In this document: positions 1 to 11,323 of the stretch, piece after piece
Position numbering within the stretch: position 1 is the stretch's first letter
How the letters are laid out: each line of letters starts with the position of its first letter
NCBI GenBank assembly: GCA_029817715.1
Contig: JARUPY010000606.1
Location: forward strand, 5,332,001-5,396,000
Source of the DNA: Melastoma dodecandrum
Taxonomy: Eukaryota; Streptophyta; Magnoliopsida; Myrtales; Melastomataceae
Direction: 5' to 3'
Length of the DNA: 64,000 bases
Position numbers and translations under genes: made by a program
Notes under the pieces: model-generated
Told to the model about the DNA's origin: nothing
The model's database searches: none
What the model saw: only the letters and a program-made list of their open reading frames with translations

Positions 1-429
1 TTGATGACGGCAATCCCATCCTCCTCAGCCAACGGAGCATTGTACGATCCAGACAGACCCATACAACCAAAGCCCAGTTTAGACACCTTCAAAATGAGAT
101 CAAACTCCGGATCAGAAACTATCCCTATCACAAAATGTAAGATGCCCACATTGCTTAGCCTGCAACACATCACGAGCACTCAGTATACTCCCCTTGTTAA
201 TGATTATCAGACAACCCCGAGAAAACCCATGAAAGAGTAGGCCAAAACAAAACCAAATCATGTCCTTCGATCTTTGAAATCTCAATAGGGCAAGCATATG
301 ATCATGATCAAGGTTGAATCTTTCACATAGAACGGAGGAAGATCATCCCAATCCCAAAACCGGGTTTACCTCGAGGCCTTGAGTACCCAGCTTCACCCTG
401 GGAATCTGAACCCTGCTTTCCTCTGCCAT
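1..429 (-). CDS. Aldo-keto reductase, 5' part (exons 1-2), runs off the left edge
   Basis: Read on the minus strand, an ATG at 429-427 opens MAEESRVQIPRVKLGTQGLE (370-429), followed by a GT donor and a 283-bp intron. Exon 2 starts at 86 with VSKLGFGCMGLSGSYN and continues past position 1. This is the N-terminus of the plant AKR group often annotated as auxin-induced protein PCNT115 or perakine reductase-like. These are cytosolic NADPH-dependent reductases with a TIM barrel. The visible part contains the first barrel strand and the GxGCMG region but not the catalytic Asp/Tyr/Lys/His. No lesion is visible in the 50 or so codons present, unlike every other AKR copy in the window. Whether the rest is intact cannot be seen. 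The family is clear; the substrate is unknown. Confidence 0.75.
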
Positions 430-654
430 TATTGCTAGCTCCGTTGTTCTTGGACGCAATTGAGATGGTAAGTAATGGTATGACCAGACAATTTATAGAA
501 CAGAGTGTGTTGCGGAATCTTCAAAACTTACGAAAAAGCAGCAACCAAGGCCGCCGCATGACGTACAGGATGACGTCACGAACATTGACAGAAACGATTG
601 GCCTCCGTTTCATTTGCGTGGATATTTTTGCTTGACTAATTGCGTAGAGTTGAC

Positions 655-1010
655 TGAATAAGTAGCGTTAAATTTTTGCTACCCGTTTTCTACAAAATTA
701 CGATTAATTTTAAAAATACGATTCGTATTTCATAAAATACGAATTTATCGTCGAAAAGATGCATTTTTAAAATGCGCCCCTTAAAATATAAAAAGAGCGA
801 GTTTTGAAGACTCGCTCTTCGTTATTTTGCTCAAAAGCGGTTTTTAACCGCTTTTTTTGTAATATAGGAGTGTAAATTTGTATTTCACGAAATACGGATT
901 ATATTTTAATTTTTTTTAAAAAATAATCGTATCTTCGTATAAAACTCCTAGTGAACAATTGGAAAACATGTCGTCGTATCCAAATTTGCTACCCTAAAAG
1001 CTACCCTGAA
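655..1010. repeat. Imperfect foldback (MITE-like) sequence
   Basis: The two halves of this AT-rich stretch are inverted copies of each other. The left arm near 700-755 (TACGATTA, then CGTATTTC and AAATACGAATTT) matches the reverse complement of 877-940 (TACGATTA, CGTATTTC, GAAATACAAATTT). The loop holds two perfect small hairpins, one with GAAGAGCGAG-type arms at 794-820 and one with AAAGCGGTT arms at 834-857. GTAGC/GCTAC motifs sit at both outer ends. No ORF is present. A non-autonomous DNA transposon fits, but no clean target-site duplication was found, so the superfamily is left open. Confidence 0.5.
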
Positions 1011-1279
1011 AGACCCTCCCTCTTATACCACATTGCGTCCCCACCATGTAACAATATTCCAGTGTTGCTGTCAGGCGACTCCGGATCTCTCTCGGAGCGG
1101 AAAATATTGACCACTTTCTGTCCCTATTGAATATTCGGCAGGGGGCAATTCGTTTAGCCCTTTAGAAAAACTCAGCTGAAAACTGGGATTATTATATCAA
1201 GAACCAACAAGAAGACGACATCCTTCCCTGCAATTCCATATAGCGCTAGAAAAAATATACATGTCTAAAGCCAAGAAGT

Positions 1280-1660
1280 TGAGTTGCCACGATGGTTCAC
1301 CCCCTTTGTTTCGTCCTTCCCTCACGTCAGTGACCTCGTCGGCCATAATGGCATCCATTATCTCCATTATATCATCTTTCCAAAGCTTCATCTGCCACGA
1401 GCTCGAGGCACGAATATGATCTGCCATGGCTGAATTCTTCGCAGCGAGTTGGATTTTCTCTCTCGGGAGAACCCTTCAACGCATATAAATGCAAGAAACA
1501 GCCTCTATTTGAAGTCCAAAATCTCTGTAACATCCATTCTGAACGTTTTCTCTGGCGGTGATCGAAGCATATATACCTTTCCGGCCAATACCTCGTCGAC
1601 GTAAGGGCCATAGAGATCAGAGGTATCAAAGAAGATGACGCCCCTCTGGTAAGCATGTCT
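1280..1660 (-). pseudogene. Aldo-keto reductase remnant
   Basis: Two AKR pieces lie in the right order on the minus strand. Near 1660-1585 the frame reads RGVIFFDTSDLYGPYVDEVL followed by AGK and a GT donor, which is the end of AKR exon 2. Near 1400-1280 it reads KLWKDDIMEIMDAI then MADEVTDVREG, which is the last AKR exon. The exons between, with the NADPH and active-site region, are missing, and so is exon 1. It lies just downstream of the larger interrupted AKR pseudogene and upstream of the AKR that runs off the left edge, so it is one decayed member of a tandem cluster. Confidence 0.65.
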
Positions 1661-1803
1661 GCTAGTGGCTTATCGATCTTTCAAGCTGATATCCAAATGG
1701 AAAGATCGTGAATCACCTCTGATCACTTCATCTTCCATAGATGCCAGCATCTATTGAGCCTTCGGAGGGGTGTTTCTGATCTGCCATGAATCTGCAATGC
1801 CGT

Positions 1804-2316
1804 TGATGCGTGGATGATATGCGGAGCAAGTTGGAGGGTTTGAAGAAAATGGAGGAACTGATGTGGGAAGCCAAGTTGCAGACTGTGATGAACTGCAGAA
1901 AGTTGCAGAGAGTCATTTGTAGAAGTGTGAATTGTGAATAGCCGGTTTGGTTTAGTCGGGTTTGTGTTAGCCGGTCTAATATGAGTGAACAGGGTGGTTA
2001 ATAAGAACGAGTCGGTCGGGTGTAGTTGGGGGTGTCTGATAAGAAGGAGGTTGGTTGGGGAAATGGAGAGTAGTTAGACAGTTATGATTTGTAGAGAAGT
2101 TGTGGTGAGAGTGTATGCGCCGGAGGGGGTGGTCGATCTGCGATTGTAAGATTTGGTGGAGAACGGGCTGTCGGAGGTTCGATTTCTTGTTGTAGACTGT
2201 TGCGAAGTGAATTTGGAATAAATTTGCTATTGTTGTATTGTTTGCTACTGTTTTTGTGCAAAAAAACCTTGCTTACTGCAAGTATTGAGACTGTGAGATC
2301 CAAATTACTCGGATCA
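1804..2316 (+). repeat. 5' LTR of the chromovirus
   Basis: It starts TGATGCGTGG and ends CTCGGATCA. The same sequence recurs at 6986-7497. The two differ by a few substitutions and one base in an A-run near 2260. No convincing TATA box was seen in it. Confidence 0.93.
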
Positions 2317-2317
2317 A

Positions 2318-2330
2318 GGGTATCAGAGCA
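2318..2330 (+). other. Primer-binding site (initiator Met tRNA type)
   Basis: GGGTATCAGAGC starts two bases after the 5' LTR. The usual plant form is TGGTATCAGAGC, complementary to the 3' end of initiator methionine tRNA, so one base differs here. Confidence 0.8.
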
Positions 2331-2454
2331 ATATCAATCCTGTAAAGTGATCGGAGGTAGTAAATTGGCTGTGTTGTGTTGTTCCGTATGGTGGGGGTGA
2401 TATTTGTTGGAGTTGTGTTGGTCTTTGTGAGGATTTTGAGGCTGATCGTACAAA

Positions 2455-3662
2455 ATGGTGGAGACTCGCTATGACGAATTGCATAGAGAACAGGAGACTA
2501 CGGGTGAGTTGGTAGAAGGACTGGTGGAGAAGATAGGAATATTAACTTCGCAGATTAAAGAAGTGCAATTACAAGCTAGAAGTGTTCAATCTCAAATGGA
2601 TGAAAAGTGGGGCGTGATACTTAAGAAACTGACGGCATTGGAGGGGAATAAGGGGGAGGAGATCACGGTAGTAAAAGAAGGGAGAAATGACGATGTTAGA
2701 AGAGTTGTTGCGAATACTTTTACCATGCCGAAGGTTGATTTCCCAGAATTTGATGGTAATGATTTAGAAGATTGGTTATACAAGTGCCAAAGGTACTTTG
2801 AATTGGAATTGGTACCTGAGGATAGAAAGGTGAAGTTGGCTTCTCTATATCTGTATGGTTCCGCTTTACAGTGGCATTACTCCTATGTGAAGAATCAGAA
2901 GAAGGATAGAATTCTGGAGTGGGAAGAATATACAATGGCCCTTAACAGTAGATTTGGTAGAGAGGTTTTTGAGGATCCTATGGGGAAAATGAAAAACTTG
3001 AAACAGAAGGGGATTTCTCCAATCTATATGCATATATGGAAGAATTCGATGTTTGTTTGAGGAGGGTGTTGGATAAAATTGACTTACCAATGTCATTTCA
3101 AGTTAGCCTATTCATTAATTGGCTTAAGGAGGAATTTAAAAGCACCTTGTGGCTGTTGAAGCCGACTGATCTGTTATCAGTACAGGCTAATGTACGAATT
3201 CTTAGTAGTGATGTTCCTCTGGGACGTATTGGAAGTAGTGGGAGTAAATCCCTACGGGTTTGGAACAGGCCACTGGTTCCAATGATTGATCAAAAAACTT
3301 CTGGGCCAGGGGACAGGGTTGTCACTCGAGTAGGCAGTAACTCTAATATGCTTGGGGTTCACAGAGGTGGTGAAGAGAGGGGAGTGAGTACTTCCCATTT
3401 TTCTCCTGGTATGAGTAGTAATGCTGGATCTGTGGGGAGGAGGAGACTAAGTCAAGAAGAGATTGAGGAGATGAGATCAAAGGGGTTATGCTTTGGATGC
3501 AACGAGCCTTTCGATAGGAATCGCAAATGTTCCAAGAGACAGGTGTATTCTATGATAGTAGAACCTGTTGGAGAAAACAATGGAGATTATTATGTAGAGG
3601 GAAATGAACAAGAGCAAACTGGATTCAGAGTAACACTGCATGCGTTACGGGTGAGCTTCTAG
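2455..3662 (+). pseudogene. Chromovirus gag, frameshifted
   Basis: Capsid-nucleocapsid polyprotein that packages element RNA. The first 188 codons from 2455 run through a coiled-coil-like N-terminus into the retrotrans_gag core (KVDFPEFDGNDLEDWLYKCQ, near residues 98-117). At about 3020 the frame shifts, and the capsid continues in another frame from 3036 (EEFDVCLRRVLDKIDLPM). A zinc-knuckle-like CFGCNEPFDRNRKC lies at about 3489-3530. Its expected His is replaced by Arg, so zinc binding is doubtful. The frame closes at a TAG at 3660-3662. A gag fragment of a related element lies at 46800-47331. Confidence 0.85.
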
Positions 3663-3679
3663 GGGAAGGAACTCAAACC

Positions 3680-4057
3680 ATGCAGGTTAGGGGGCTGTTT
3701 AAAAGGAAAAGCTTAAACATACTCATTGATTCGGGCATCACTCATAATTTTGTTGATATTGGTATGATTAGAGGAATGAATTTGAGGGTTGAAACGGTAC
3801 CTCCTATTAAAGTGATTGTGGCAGATGGCAGGAGTTTAATTTGTAGGAGTATGATGAGAGAATTCTGTTGGGATATGCAGGGGCATACGTTTATAGCCGA
3901 TTTCTATGTTATACCATTGGGGGGTTGTGAAATGGTTTTAGGAGTGACTTGGTTGGCTCGACTGGGAGACATTACTTGGAATTTCCAATTGTCCATGATG
4001 AAGTTCAATTTGGCTGGAGTGGAGGTGGCGTTGATAGGGGAAACGCAGAAATTGTAG
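3680..4057 (+). pseudogene. Chromovirus aspartic protease
   Basis: A 125-codon frame with the retropepsin motif LIDSGITHNF near 3723-3752, containing the catalytic Asp of the D-S/T-G triad, and a downstream MVLGVTWLARLG segment typical of Ty3 proteases. The frame is closed on both sides: a TAG separates it from gag and another TAG at 4055-4057 cuts it from RT. In an intact element it would be part of a gag-pol polyprotein. Confidence 0.8.
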
Positions 4058-4199
4058 CAGGGACAGTTGCAGGTCATTACAGGGAAGAAATTGCAGAAGA
4101 TTTGCCATGGTCCTGCGATGATGGGTTGGATAGGCAGTGTTATTGAACTGGAGGAGTCTATCTTAGACTGTTCAAGTCGGAGAGGACTTATCTACAATT

Positions 4200-5500
4200 G
4201 ATGAGGTATTAAAAGCTTATGAAGATCTTTTTGTGGAACCTACGGAGCTGCCACCTTTCCGTGGTTATGATCACTCCATTGTCTTGAAAGAGGGAGTACA
4301 GGGTATCAATTTGAGACCATATAAGCACTCGGCTGCGCAGAAAGATGAAATTGAAAAAATGGTTCAAGAGATGATGAATACGGGAGTCATACAAGAGAGT
4401 AAGAGCATTTTTTGCTCATGGCGTATGTGTGTGGATTATAGAGAAATAAATAAGCAAACCGTGAAGGACAAGTATCCAATACCGGTTATTGAGGAGTTAC
4501 TTGATGAGTTGTATGGAGCTGTTATCTTCTCCAAGATTGATTTAAGGGCTGGATATCATCAAATCAGGATGAATCCTATGGATGTGCCAAAAACAGCTTT
4601 CCGTACTCACGATGGGCATTATGAATTTCTAGTCATGCCTTTTGGCTTGACCAATGCCCCATCCACGTTCCACAGTCTAATGAATTCGATTGTCAGACCA
4701 TATTTGCGGAAGTTCATCTTAGCTTTCTTTGATGACATCCTTATATACAGCAAATCTGTGGTGGAACATGTGGAACACTTGAAAACTACCTTGTCTATTC
4801 TTCGAAAGTATGTCTTATTCGCCAAGAGATCCAAGTGTGGTTTGGCAATTCACGAGTAGAGTATTTGGGACACTTCATTGATAGAGAGGGGGTGTCAACA
4901 GATCCAACTAAAGTACAAGCTGTAAGGAATTGGCCGGTTCCCACTACCTTGAAACAATTAAGGGGTTTCTTAGGGCTAAGCGGATACTACAGGAGGTTTA
5001 TTAGGGGGTCCGGGGTGATTTGTAAGCCTCTGACTGATCTTTTGAAAAAGGATGGATTTGGTTGGAATGTAACAGCCCAAATTGCTTTTGACAGATTGAA
5101 AGAAATGCTGACTACGGCACCTGTGCTTGTTCTACCTGATTTTGATGAAACTTTCGTTGTTGAGACCGATGCCTCGGATGTGGGAATTGGTGCTGTTCTT
5201 ATGCAGTGAGAGCACCTTATTGCATTCATCAGCAAACATCTGGCACCTAGGCATTACAGTCTCTCTGTTTATGAGAAGGAGCTTTACTCCTTGGTGCATG
5301 CTGTGGGCAAATGGCACCACTATTTGGTTGGGAGACACTTCGTAGTCAGGACAGATCATAAAAGTTTGAAATTTTTGCTGGAATAAAGGTTGCATACTGA
5401 AGGCCAATTCAGATGGTTGACAAAGTTAATGTGTTATGATTGGTGTATAAAAAGGGAAAAGAGAATATTACTGTAGATGCTTTGTCTCAGGTACAAGGAT
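4200..5500 (+). pseudogene. Chromovirus reverse transcriptase and RNase H, broken
   Basis: Reverse transcriptase copies element RNA and RNase H degrades the RNA strand. From 4233 the frame shows [60 protein letters not shown] and the active-site box [10 protein letters not shown] near 4727-4756. About a dozen residues that normally precede WRMCVDYRE are missing, which suggests an in-frame deletion near 4405. A stop and frame change at 4857 precede [16 protein letters not shown] and the connection domain. RNase H starts at [15 protein letters not shown] and is cut by a TGA at 5207 and a TAA at 5384. Confidence 0.88.
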
Positions 5501-5679
5501 CTGAGTTGTTGTCCATGTTAGTTCAGCAGTTTTTCCCTACTTTGTTTGATGATGTTAAGCCTACGTGGACAGTGGATCCCAAGTTAATTACTTTGATTTC
5601 TGAACTGAAGGGAGGACGTGCTAATGTGAGCAAGTTTCAATGGCGTCAGGAATTGTTGCAAAGGGGATCAAAGTTGGTA

Positions 5680-6988
5680 GTGGGTGATGTTCCTGAGGTA
5701 AGACAGAAGGTTCTGCAAATTTTTCATTGCAGCCCGACTGGTGGTCATTCTGGGGTCCTTGCCACCACTAAAAGGATCAGTAGAATCTTTATTGGAAGGG
5801 TTTAGAAAAGGATGTTCGCAATTTCATTCGATCATGTCCAGTTTGTACCACTTGTAAGTATGAAAATGTCTCTTTTCCTGGACTGTTACAGCCCTTGCCG
5901 GTTCCAGATGGGTTTTGACAGGATATTTCCATGGATTTTATTGATGGGTTACCTAAATTTAATGGAAAAGCTGCCATATTCGTTGTTGTGGATAGGTTGA
6001 GTAAATATGGTCATTTCCTGGCTCTACCTCATCCTTACTCTGCCAGAACGGTTGCCCAGTTATTTTTGGACAATATCTTCAAGCTTCATGGTCTGCCCTT
6101 GACTATAGTGAGTGACCGGGATGCAATATTTCTTAGTCGTTTCTGGCAGGAGCTTTTTACTTTGCAAGGGGTTGAATTGCATCTGTCAACAGTGTATCAT
6201 CCGCAAACGGACGGGCAGACTGAGGTAGTCAATAGATGCCTCGAAACTTATCTTCGTTGCATGATTGGGGACTGTCCTGTAAGTGGGTGGCTTGGTTGCC
6301 TTTGGCTGAGTGGTGGTATAACAGAACTTACCATTCCACTCTTAAAATGTCTCCCTTTGAAGCTGTGTATGGCTACCCACCTCCAGTCCATGTTCCTTAC
6401 ATTCCTAATGATCGAGTTGTGCCTACTATGGATCTGGAATTACGGGATAGGGAAGCCCATCTTCAGTTACTGAGGTTTCACTTAGATCGTGCAAGGCATC
6501 GGATTCAGCAGTTAGCCAATCAGCATAGAGTGGACAGAGAATTTCAATTGGGTGATTCGGTTTATGTGAAGCTTCGCCCTTACAGACAGCAAAGTGTTGT
6601 AGAGCGCAATAATCAGAAAATTTCCCCTTTGTTTTATGGCCCCTATAAGGTGATTGATAGAGTTGGCAAAGTGGCATATAAATTGGAGCTGCCTGTGGGA
6701 ACTCTTATTCACCCCACTTTTCATGTTTCAAAATTGTGAAGGAGTGTCCCAGCTGATGGTCGTGTTTTTGTGGCTTTACCATCCTTCTGTGATATGCAGA
6801 CTCGAGAGCCTTCGGCTATTTTAGCCAGGAGGATGGTCAAGCGGGGAAATAGGGCTGCTACGCAAGTCTTGGTACAATGGCGTGGGGCTATAATTGAGGA
6901 TGCTACATGGGAATTCTTGTATGATTTGGAGAGAAAATTTCATTCCTGTTCACTTGAGGACAAGTGTCTTTCAAGGGGGGAGACTTGA
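5680..6988 (+). pseudogene. Chromovirus integrase with C-terminal chromodomain, broken
   Basis: A decayed zinc-binding region (HCSPTGGHSG near 5726) is followed by a stop at 5804. The catalytic core reads in frame from 5931 (MDFIDGLPKFNGKAAIF), with the D-D-E residues at FIDG, SDRD and QTEVVNR. A frame change near 6270 leads to KMSPFEAVYGYPPP and the integrase C-terminal motif GPYKVIDRVGKVAYKLELP, ending HPTFHVSKL-stop at 6739. After that stop, REPSAILARRMVKRG then VLVQWRGAIIEDATWE (to 6988) is a chromodomain, which in intact elements guides integration to heterochromatin. The copy is not functional as one protein. Confidence 0.88.
6969..6984 (+). other. Polypurine tract
   Basis: AAGGGGGGAGAC lies immediately upstream of the 3' LTR, the usual plus-strand priming site. 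Confidence 0.75.
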
Positions 6989-7497
6989 TGCATGGATGAT
7001 ATGCGGAGCAAGTTGGAGGGTTTGAAGAAAATGGAGGAACTGATGTGGGAAGCCAAGTTGCAGACTGTGATGAACTGCAGAAAGTTGCAGAGAGTCTTAT
7101 GTAGAAGTGTGAATTGTGAATAGCCGGTTTGGTTTAGTCGGGTTTGTGTTAGCCGGTCTAATATGAGTGAACAGGGTGGTTAATAAGAACGAGTCGGTCG
7201 GGTGTAGTTGGGGGTGTCTGATAAGAAGGAGGTTGGTTGGGGAAATGGAGAGTAGTTAGACAGTTATGATTTGTAGAGAAGTTGTGGTGAGAGTGTATGC
7301 GCCGGAGGGGGTGGTCGATCTGCGATTGTAAGATTTGGTGGAGAACGGGCTGTCGGAGGTTCGATTTCTTGTTGTAGACTGTTGCGAAGTGAATTTGGAA
7401 TAAATCTGCTGTTGTTGTACTGTTTGCTACTGTTTTTGTGCAAAAAACCTTGCTTACTACAAGTATTGAGACTGTGAGTTCCAAATTACTCGGATCA
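6986..7497 (+). repeat. 3' LTR of the chromovirus
   Basis: Near-identical to 1804-2316, starting TGATGCATGG and ending GGATCA, followed directly by the GCCGT target duplication and the remaining AKR last exon. Confidence 0.93.
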
Positions 7498-8889
7498 GCC
7501 GTTACCTCCTTTCCTTGCGCCAGCAACCTCATGGGTGGGAACAGCACCCAATATCTCCTTTAGTCCACCATCTGAGAGCTTCGCAACCAAGAAACTTATA
7601 TTTTATCTAGGATCTTTATCTTGGTTGTCCCTTTAAAAGATAAGAAAGGGCCTTAAGGAAAAACTAATCCGCTCCGCATTCAACGTCTACTTGAGCAGAA
7701 CTGCTTTTTGAGATAATTTAACTCACCGGGAATAGGCACGATATCATCTCCCTGATGAAGCACCCATGCTAAAGCTAGTTGCACTGGGGAACAAATGTGC
7801 TTATTAGCCAGGGCTTCCAATCGGAAGTACAAGAACTTGTTCTTCCTCCAAGTTTTCCTTTTGGAACCTTGGATGATTTGGCAAATCAACCATTGGAATG
7901 CGAGAGCTATCATGGCTAAAAGGATGTTTCAATGGAAAATGGGTGTCGGATACGTACCAACATAGGATTCTCAGAAACACTGTCAACGGCTCCTCTGCCT
8001 CTGAAGGAACCATGACTAATCGGACTGTATGGAACGATTCCAATGCCAAGTTCCACATGGCCAAAACAAACAATAAATATTTTAAGCACCTTGCAAAACG
8101 TCAGAATATGCCAGCACTACAAATCCATAGATTTCGACCTGCCGAGGGGGATTATTTCATCCTCGATATCACGGGTCCACAATGACCATTCCATCTGCAC
8201 TGCTGAGATGGGGTGAACAGAATGTGCTCTCCGAATTGTGTCGGGGCTAGCTTTAAATACGCCTATGTACTTAACCTTTCCCTCTTCCCCGTTCTTCTTG
8301 AGCTCTCCAACACGCTCAGAGCAACACAATAACAGTCGGTCACACTAACATAGGGGAGAAGCTTTGCCTAACTGTAATTATCGGAGGAGTCCTTCTACAT
8401 ACTGTGTCTTCATTCGGAACTGATTTGTCCACTCGACGCTGTTAATAAAGATCGATGCAGTCCACATCGGGTTGCTTCAAACTCGCCTCGCAACAACTAC
8501 GAGTGTTGTCAGGGTCGCCCCTTGTCTGTTGCCTGCTTGGAATCTTCAGAATACCAAATTCGGAATCAAGTTGGGCTCAAAGAATACTAGCAGTCACGGG
8601 ACCTGTCAACAGGGTCATGCTTCTGTACCTTTCCTATCAGTATCTCATTTATGTGAGTACCGTAAACATCATCCATGTGGAAGAAAGTGATGCCGTTCAT
8701 AGGCAAACTAGATTAAGGCGATCCCATCTTCGTCCGGGATCGAAGAATTTTAGCCTCCAGACAAATTCGTGCAACCAAACCCCAGCTTGGATACTTTCAA
8801 ACAGCCATTCTGGAAACTTCAAATATATAGCCAACAAGTGGTGAACAATCTTCGATCCCCTCAATCGGTGATTATGAAAATGCTTCAAA

Positions 8890-10110
8890 CGGCACAGTTA
8901 GTATAAGATTGCATTAAGAAGAGGTTGAATTAGTGTCTTCAGATTTTTGACACTTTTTCGGTTATATCTGATCACAGAGCACATCTCTAAAGATGAGATT
9001 AGCTCGGTGAAAGAACAATGTATGCTCTAAGCTTTTGCAACAGTGAAGGAACGAAGATTTCTGGCAAGCTCTCATGTAGAACGACGAATAAATTATGTCT
9101 ACACTCTTCCTTATAAGCTTGTCCGAAGCTTTTTAATCAATCAAAAGAGCTAGTTGATATCTTGCCATGTGCTCCAAGATTCGATCATGTAGGATAGCTT
9201 CCAATAATATAAACATTATACATAAAACATTAAATAAATAAATAAGACTTCAAATCAATGATAATGTATTTTGTACCGAGGTTGTTTTCTGCAACAGTAG
9301 TTACATCACTTTTCCGTATATAGAATTGACATTGGGATTGATTCGTTTCCTTTATATGAAAATATTCCCATTGTAAAATATTTTCACCCGACGAGAGATT
9401 ACTATAGCGTGGCCAAATTCATCAACTTAAAGAATGATCTTGACAAATAAGTAAAATCCAAGAGTGAATCTAGATTTAATTCATAAGTTAATTCAATAAG
9501 AATTAACTTTAGGTCGTATGAGATCATTATCTCATGTGTTCGTTTAAACAACAATCTCCAACAAGGAAATGTCATTCATAGATCATTCTGTAACCCATTA
9601 TAAGTACTCCAACAAGGAGAGTTATAGCGTCTGTGACACAAAAGCTCATCTCTACAATAGAGATAGTGGACTCGATAATAGATCTTGTCCTCATAACACT
9701 ATTTCTGATGGCTAGATCGTTTCCTTCGTCGAAGTCTTCCACATAACTCTTCTATATATTACTTAGATAACATAGACCGACTTATACACTCGAAGACATG
9801 TTTTTTTGTACACTTAAATAGCACATTAACAATACATAACATTTATCATCATCAAAACCAGATTATTGAACAGCCGCAATATTTTTTAAATCACCCAAAC
9901 ACATTAAACGATTACAGGTACATGATCACTGCAATCGAACAGGAGAATGGCACGCCTTCCGAGCATATTAGAAAGTCCCCAAAAAAGATCGGCCAAGGCC
10001 TTCAATCATATTCATATTCAACTGTAATCCCGAATTCGTTTTCGATCAGAGGGGGTCGTGATATTTCCCAGATTGATCCAAATCTAGGAGGGAAAGTTGC
10101 TGGATGGTAA
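8890..10110. other. AT-rich stretch inside the large AKR intron 1, no gene seen
   Basis: It lies between AKR exon 1 (10187-10121) and exon 2 (near 8800) of the interrupted pseudogene. No convincing coding frame, RNA gene or LTR ends were found. The length (about 1.3 kb, against about 0.28 kb in the left-edge copy and 0.17 kb in the copies at 15.7 and 51.0 kb) suggests an old insertion that cannot be identified by eye. Confidence 0.4.
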
Positions 10111-10219
10111 AAAGGAATACCTGGAGCACCTCCCTGGTTGCCCAGTTTCATCCTTGGGATTCTCGGCCATTTGCAGTCTTTCGCCATTCCTCTCCTCTTC
10201 CCCCGGCTAACTGGAGACA

Positions 10220-11310
10220 ATCCTTGTACTTTGATATGATTTTATCGATTCAGTATATTTTAAATATTTTATTAAATCCTCGCGGATGATGATGTCGGGC
10301 TGTTGCCATTTTCTTTCTCTGAAGACTCCGAAGGCGGAGTTGTATTAGCATGACTAAATATTAGCATCCAAGTTATTGATCTCTTTGAGGAAGGACAACC
10401 AGTCAGCCGGAGATACCGCAAAAATGTTCGGAAGATTGCTCCATTTGGTACATTGTTAGCATCTGCTGCCTATCCTTGTTACACGAATGCATGGTTTCGG
10501 CACTGATTCCGGCTCGAGCTACTGCTGATATTGTTTTGAGCTAACTGTGACTGTTTAAGTCGTTGCAAGCGGCTTTGGGGGGGTCTGCATAGATAATGCC
10601 GAATGAAGCATTCCGTGAGGTTTTATGGGCCCATGTAAGGCCTTTTATGGGCCATGGGCTTGTATATGAAGAGGGGGAAGCAACTAGTGGGTCGAATTTG
10701 TAGTAGCTGGGTGGATGTCTCTAGCAAGAGATAGTATACTAATAATAGTAATAATAATATCGGTTTCCAAAGCAAAATGACAAGAAGCATTTAGGCTGGC
10801 GAATGTAATTTGCCAACCCATTAATAATAATAACGCTTTCCGAATATTTTCCCAACCCATTAATTTGTGGTGTGCGGCGCCCCAACCCACCCATCAGGCT
10901 GGCGCCCCATATTTGGGAAAATTCCATATATGGCCAACTTAATTATTGTCCCCCTCGCCTCGCCGCCATGTGACTGACTCGCTCTTATTATTTTAAGTCG
11001 ATCCCCACATTAAATATTTCATTTTCGAGAACCCTTTAAAAACGAGGCGACGGAGGCCAGTAACTAATATTTCCTCGGCCTTTTGTGCTTGTTTTGACCT
11101 ATCGATGAGTTCTTCTCATATATATACATCTCTTCTGTCAGAAACGATGTGTTGCAAATGTTTTTGGAAAGATTAGATATATCATGAAATTTTGAATCAT
11201 TAACGGGTTGAGAAGGAGAAAAAAGGGCAGCTTCTTTATGAAGAGCGAAAGATAGAAAAAGGAAGGATGAATAATGAATGAGAAATGGGTGGACAAGTTT
11301 GCAGCTGCCT
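10220..11310. other. Intergenic region between AKR pseudogene and GME
   Basis: No coding frame is supported. There is a short AT-rich region with ATT/ATA runs at 10740-10760 and 10830-10845, and a repeated phrase CCAACCCATTAAT (near 10815 and 10850). The last few hundred bases are the presumed upstream promoter of GME. Confidence 0.4.
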
Positions 11311-11313
11311 CAT

Positions 11314-11323
11314 CTATAAATAG
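11314..11323 (+). promoter_or_regulatory. Probable GME TATA box
   Basis: CTATAAATAG is followed by a CT-rich leader with CCACCACCACC and TTCCTCTTCCTCC at about 11400-11425. Initiation near 11345-11355 would give a 5' UTR of about 460 bp, or a shorter one if a leader intron is removed. The assignment is from position and sequence only. Confidence 0.55.

Larger units (their letters stand above)
1804..7497 (+). mobile_element. Ty3 LTR retrotransposon, chromovirus lineage, degenerate coding region
   Basis: The two LTRs are 513 and 512 bp. They begin TGATGC, end GGATCA, and are flanked on both sides by the 5-bp duplication GCCGT (1799-1803 and 7498-7502). By eye the LTRs differ at about nine positions (below 2%), so the insertion is recent. 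A primer-binding site resembling that for initiator-Met tRNA follows the 5' LTR and a purine tract precedes the 3' LTR. Order is gag, protease, RT, RNase H, integrase, chromodomain. Every gene is broken by stops or frameshifts, so the copy cannot be autonomous. The chromodomain, compact size and short LTRs suggest the Reina group, which is inferred. Confidence 0.93.
1751..10187 (-). pseudogene. Aldo-keto reductase pseudogene split by a Ty3 element
   Basis: A minus-strand AKR can be followed through its exons. Exon 1 is near 10187-10121 (MAKDCKWPRIPRMKLGNQGG), exon 2 near 8803-8650 (VSKLGFGCTNLSGG), then a decayed exon with CCEASL and VDCIDLY near 8520-8430. Next come [20 protein letters not shown] and [18 protein letters not shown] (8300-8130), RFQKENLEKNKF and LALAWVLHQGDDIVPIPG (7870-7725), and the last exon LSDGGLKEILGAVP near 7580-7500. 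The last exon resumes after the retrotransposon at 1803-1751 and ends NTPPKAQ-stop. Lesions are a TAA for a conserved Tyr and a TAG in exon 2, several stops in the middle exon, and the 5.7-kb insertion. The gene was probably already dead or dying when the element landed. Confidence 0.8.

Noticed and set aside
8940..9860. Possible LTR or copia fragment in AKR intron 1
   Set aside because: No paired LTR ends, PBS or pol motifs could be found.
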